Source of the DNA: CAYOLL01 sp964404765 [NCBI: uncultured Gemmatimonadota bacterium]
Lineage (GTDB): Bacteria; 4572-55
Direction: 5' to 3'
DNA: 15,517 nt
Assembly (NCBI GenBank): GCA_964404765.1
Contig: CAYOLL010000142.1
Span: 1 to 15,517 of the forward strand
A program made the translations under genes and the position numbers. This document shows, piece by piece, positions 14,375-15,517 of this stretch. The first letter of the stretch is position 1. Each line of letters starts with the position of its first letter. The notes beneath the pieces are model-generated. The model was not told where the DNA came from, searched no databases, and was given only the letters and a program-made list of their open reading frames with translations.

Positions 14375-14641
14375 ATGCAATCTGTTCACCTTCACACCAC
14401 GCTTGAAAAAGACGGTGTATTAACAATGACCGGTTTGCCCTGCAAAAAAGGTCAAACTGTGGAAATCATCGTTTTGTTTAAACCCGCCAAAACAGCGAGG
14501 AAAAGAAAGTACATGACTGCTGCAGAATTACTTGAAACCGATTTGGTCGGGCTTTGGAAAGATAGAACAGACATTGGTGATAGTGTTGAGTTTGCCCGAA
14601 AACTGCGAGAAAAAGCCCAGAATCGGAGGCACAACGTATGA
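14375..14641 (+). CDS. vapB: VapB-type antitoxin
   Basis: An 88-residue antitoxin. The N-terminal half (VHLHTTLEKDGVLTMTGLPC, then KKGQTVEIIVLFK) has the short beta-strand pattern of AbrB-like swapped-hairpin DNA-binding antitoxins. The C-terminal LWKDRTDIGDSVEFARKLRE is a tail commonly found in antitoxins that partner PIN toxins, and would wrap the toxin. The start ATG 14375 has a strong AAAGGAG upstream. Its stop overlaps the toxin start by four bases (ATGA, 14638-14641). By family rule, it should neutralise VapC and autoregulate the pair. Confidence 0.85.
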   Translation: MQSVHLHTTLEKDGVLTMTGLPCKKGQTVEIIVLFKPAKTARKRKYMTAAELLETDLVGLWKDRTDIGDSVEFARKLREKAQNRRHNV

Positions 14642-15021
14642 TTTTTGTAGATAGCGATGTGATGATTGATGTGCTGCGCAAGCACCCGCCGGCTATTGCC
14701 TGGATGCGCACAATTGGCGCTGAAACTCTGGCCATGTCCGGTTTTGTGGCTATGGAATTGATTCAGGGGTGCAAAAATAAAACAGAGCAACAGCGGGTGG
14801 AGAAACATCTGAAAAATATCCGGCTAGTCTGGCCGTCGGAAGTTACTTGCGAAGCCGCTTTTACCACATTTTCCAAACATTATTTGAGCCACAATATTGG
14901 TATTTTGGATGCTGTTATTGGCCATACGGCGGTTGATTTGGCTATCCCACTTTGCACGTTTAATGCCAAACACTATGCCGTTGTGCCCAATTTAACCTGC
15001 ACAATACCTTATCAGCGATAA
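14638..15021 (+). CDS. vapC: VapC-type PIN-domain toxin
   Basis: A 127-residue PIN-domain ribonuclease of usual VapC length. The acidic site is complete: Asp5 (FVDSDVMID), Glu40 (AMELIQG), Asp91 (GILDAVIGHTA) and the later TFNAKHY with Asn109. VapC toxins cut tRNA or rRNA when the antitoxin is lost; the target here cannot be told. It is translationally coupled to vapB. Leader copy 4 starts 31 bases after its stop, so the pair is bracketed by leader copies 3 and 4. Confidence 0.9.
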   Translation: MIFVDSDVMIDVLRKHPPAIAWMRTIGAETLAMSGFVAMELIQGCKNKTEQQRVEKHLKNIRLVWPSEVTCEAAFTTFSKHYLSHNIGILDAVIGHTAVDLAIPLCTFNAKHYAVVPNLTCTIPYQR

Positions 15022-15052
15022 CGGAATGCTCGATAAATAAAGGATTATGACC

Positions 15053-15241
15053 ATGCCCGAAGAAACCAAATCCCCCGACACAAAAGAAACCGCCCCGCAA
15101 CTCGAAGGCGGCACGTACGAAATCATCCGCAAGCGGCTGAACGCCACCGGCGCGGAACTGCGCGGTCGGCTGAACAAGCTGAACGATGCCCGCAAGCAGG
15201 TCACCACCTTGCGAAGGTTACAGTTGGCAAAAAGCACATAA
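15053..15241 (+). CDS. Leader copy 4: truncated N-terminus of a DNA-repair-ATPase-like protein
   Basis: A 62-codon frame starts at ATG 15053 with AAAGGA eight bases upstream; an ATG at 15047 is too close to it. It encodes the fullest version of the leader, through RLNKLNDARKQV at 15202, then the same repeat-derived tail TTLRRLQLAKST as copy 1. From 15053 to the window end it is a near copy of 11681-12369, apart from two missing 117-bp units and nine extra bases. Confidence 0.6.
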   Translation: MPEETKSPDTKETAPQLEGGTYEIIRKRLNATGAELRGRLNKLNDARKQVTTLRRLQLAKST

Positions 15242-15382
15242 TGACCAAATTTTCACACTCCTTCCAAGTTCACCTTCGCAAGGTTATTTTTGTCGAACGG
15301 CTAACCTTGCGAAGGGACACGTTCGACCATTTCAGGATATTTGAAAGTTTTATCTGTCGCATGAAGTTTACCCTCCGCAAGG
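15207..15382. repeat. REP array upstream of RAYT 2 (four motifs)
   Basis: CCTTGCGAAGG is at 15207 and 15305, CCTTCGCAAGG at 15273, and CCTCCGCAAGG at 15372. The array has a single copy of the 117-bp unit, against three before RAYT 1, and is otherwise nearly identical. Confidence 0.87.
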
Positions 15383-15391
15383 TGATTTGCT

Positions 15392-15517
15392 ATGAAAAAC
15401 AATGATCCGTATCTCAAAGGACATGCCTATCACATATTCAATCGGAGTTGCAATCGCGAACACATCTTTTTTACGGATGCCAACTACGTCTATCTGCTCA
15501 AAAAAATCAAAGAAACT
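15392..15517 (+). CDS. RAYT 2, 5' part (runs off the right edge)
   Basis: The first 42 codons of a second RAYT start at ATG 15392 and are open to the window end. The protein differs from RAYT 1 only at residue 19 (Ser for Gly in the NRG signature) and residue 24 (His for Arg). The HUH motif and catalytic Tyr lie beyond the window, so activity cannot be judged. Confidence 0.88.
   Translation, partial: MKNNDPYLKGHAYHIFNRSCNREHIFFTDANYVYLLKKIKET

Larger units (their letters stand above)
11681..15517 (+). other. Mosaic island: four leader copies, each followed by a different cargo
   Basis: Leader copies begin at 11681, 13053, 14213 and 15053. Their cargos are a REP array plus RAYT, a restriction-nuclease-like gene, a VapBC pair, and a second REP array plus RAYT cut by the window end. 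All parts point the same way. Similarity between leaders begins at or just before the start codon and ends at different points within codons 40-50, while the sequence on both sides differs. No integrase or attC-like site is visible. The layout is seen directly; a mechanism is inference. Confidence 0.7.

Noticed and set aside
14992-15237. Antisense open frames across the leader copies with similar protein sequences
   Set aside because: They are the opposite strand of the repeated leader and recur only because the DNA recurs. There is no RBS or sensible protein.
11681-15241. Integron-type gene cassette array
   Set aside because: No integron integrase or attC-like folded site is visible, and the shared segment is coding sequence with an RBS. 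The layout is similar, but the label is not supported.

Overview
The window looks like a chromosomal segment of an uncultured, non-enterobacterial Gram-negative bacterium. A secreted PafA-type phosphatase, a very large GAF-rich sensor kinase and abundant palindromic repeats would suit a lineage around the Fibrobacterota-Chlorobiota-Bacteroidota group or a neighbouring candidate phylum. That placement is an inference with low confidence. I saw no rRNA, tRNA or CRISPR array.

Left part (1-3608) is on the minus strand. It holds the 5' end of an unrecognised gene, then an apparent operon read right to left: a flavodoxin-fold FMN reductase, a split-barrel flavin (pyridoxamine-phosphate-oxidase-like) protein and a BRO-N/DinD-like protein whose GTG start overlaps the preceding stop. 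A block of short palindromic repeats separates this from a farnesyl-diphosphate-synthase-type gene (ispA). Middle part (3859-11304) is on the plus strand: an exported PafA-like alkaline phosphatase, an aminotransferase with a structured leader, a Gfo/Idh/MocA oxidoreductase that lacks the usual catalytic His, and a 1069-residue membrane histidine kinase with three GAF domains. These look like ordinary housekeeping or accessory genes with no single shared pathway.

Right part (11.37-15.52 kb) is a mosaic island and the most unusual section. It starts with a decayed DUF2442 gene and a strong terminator. Four copies follow of a segment of about 120-150 bp, each with its own ribosome binding site and start codon. 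Each encodes what appears to be the extreme N-terminus of a large DNA-repair-ATPase-like protein. Each copy is cut off after 40-50 codons and followed by a different cargo: copy 1 by a REP array and a RAYT (REP-associated tyrosine transposase), copy 2 by a PD-(D/E)XK restriction-nuclease-like gene, copy 3 by a VapBC toxin-antitoxin pair, and copy 4 by a second REP array and RAYT that runs off the window. Seventeen copies of an 11-bp CCTT-CGC/GCG-AAGG motif surround the RAYTs, and a 117-bp unit that includes the RAYT's own first four codons is tandemly triplicated in front of RAYT 1. The leader-cargo-leader-cargo layout resembles serial insertion into the 5' end of one target gene, or a cassette array that uses that 5' end as its common boundary.
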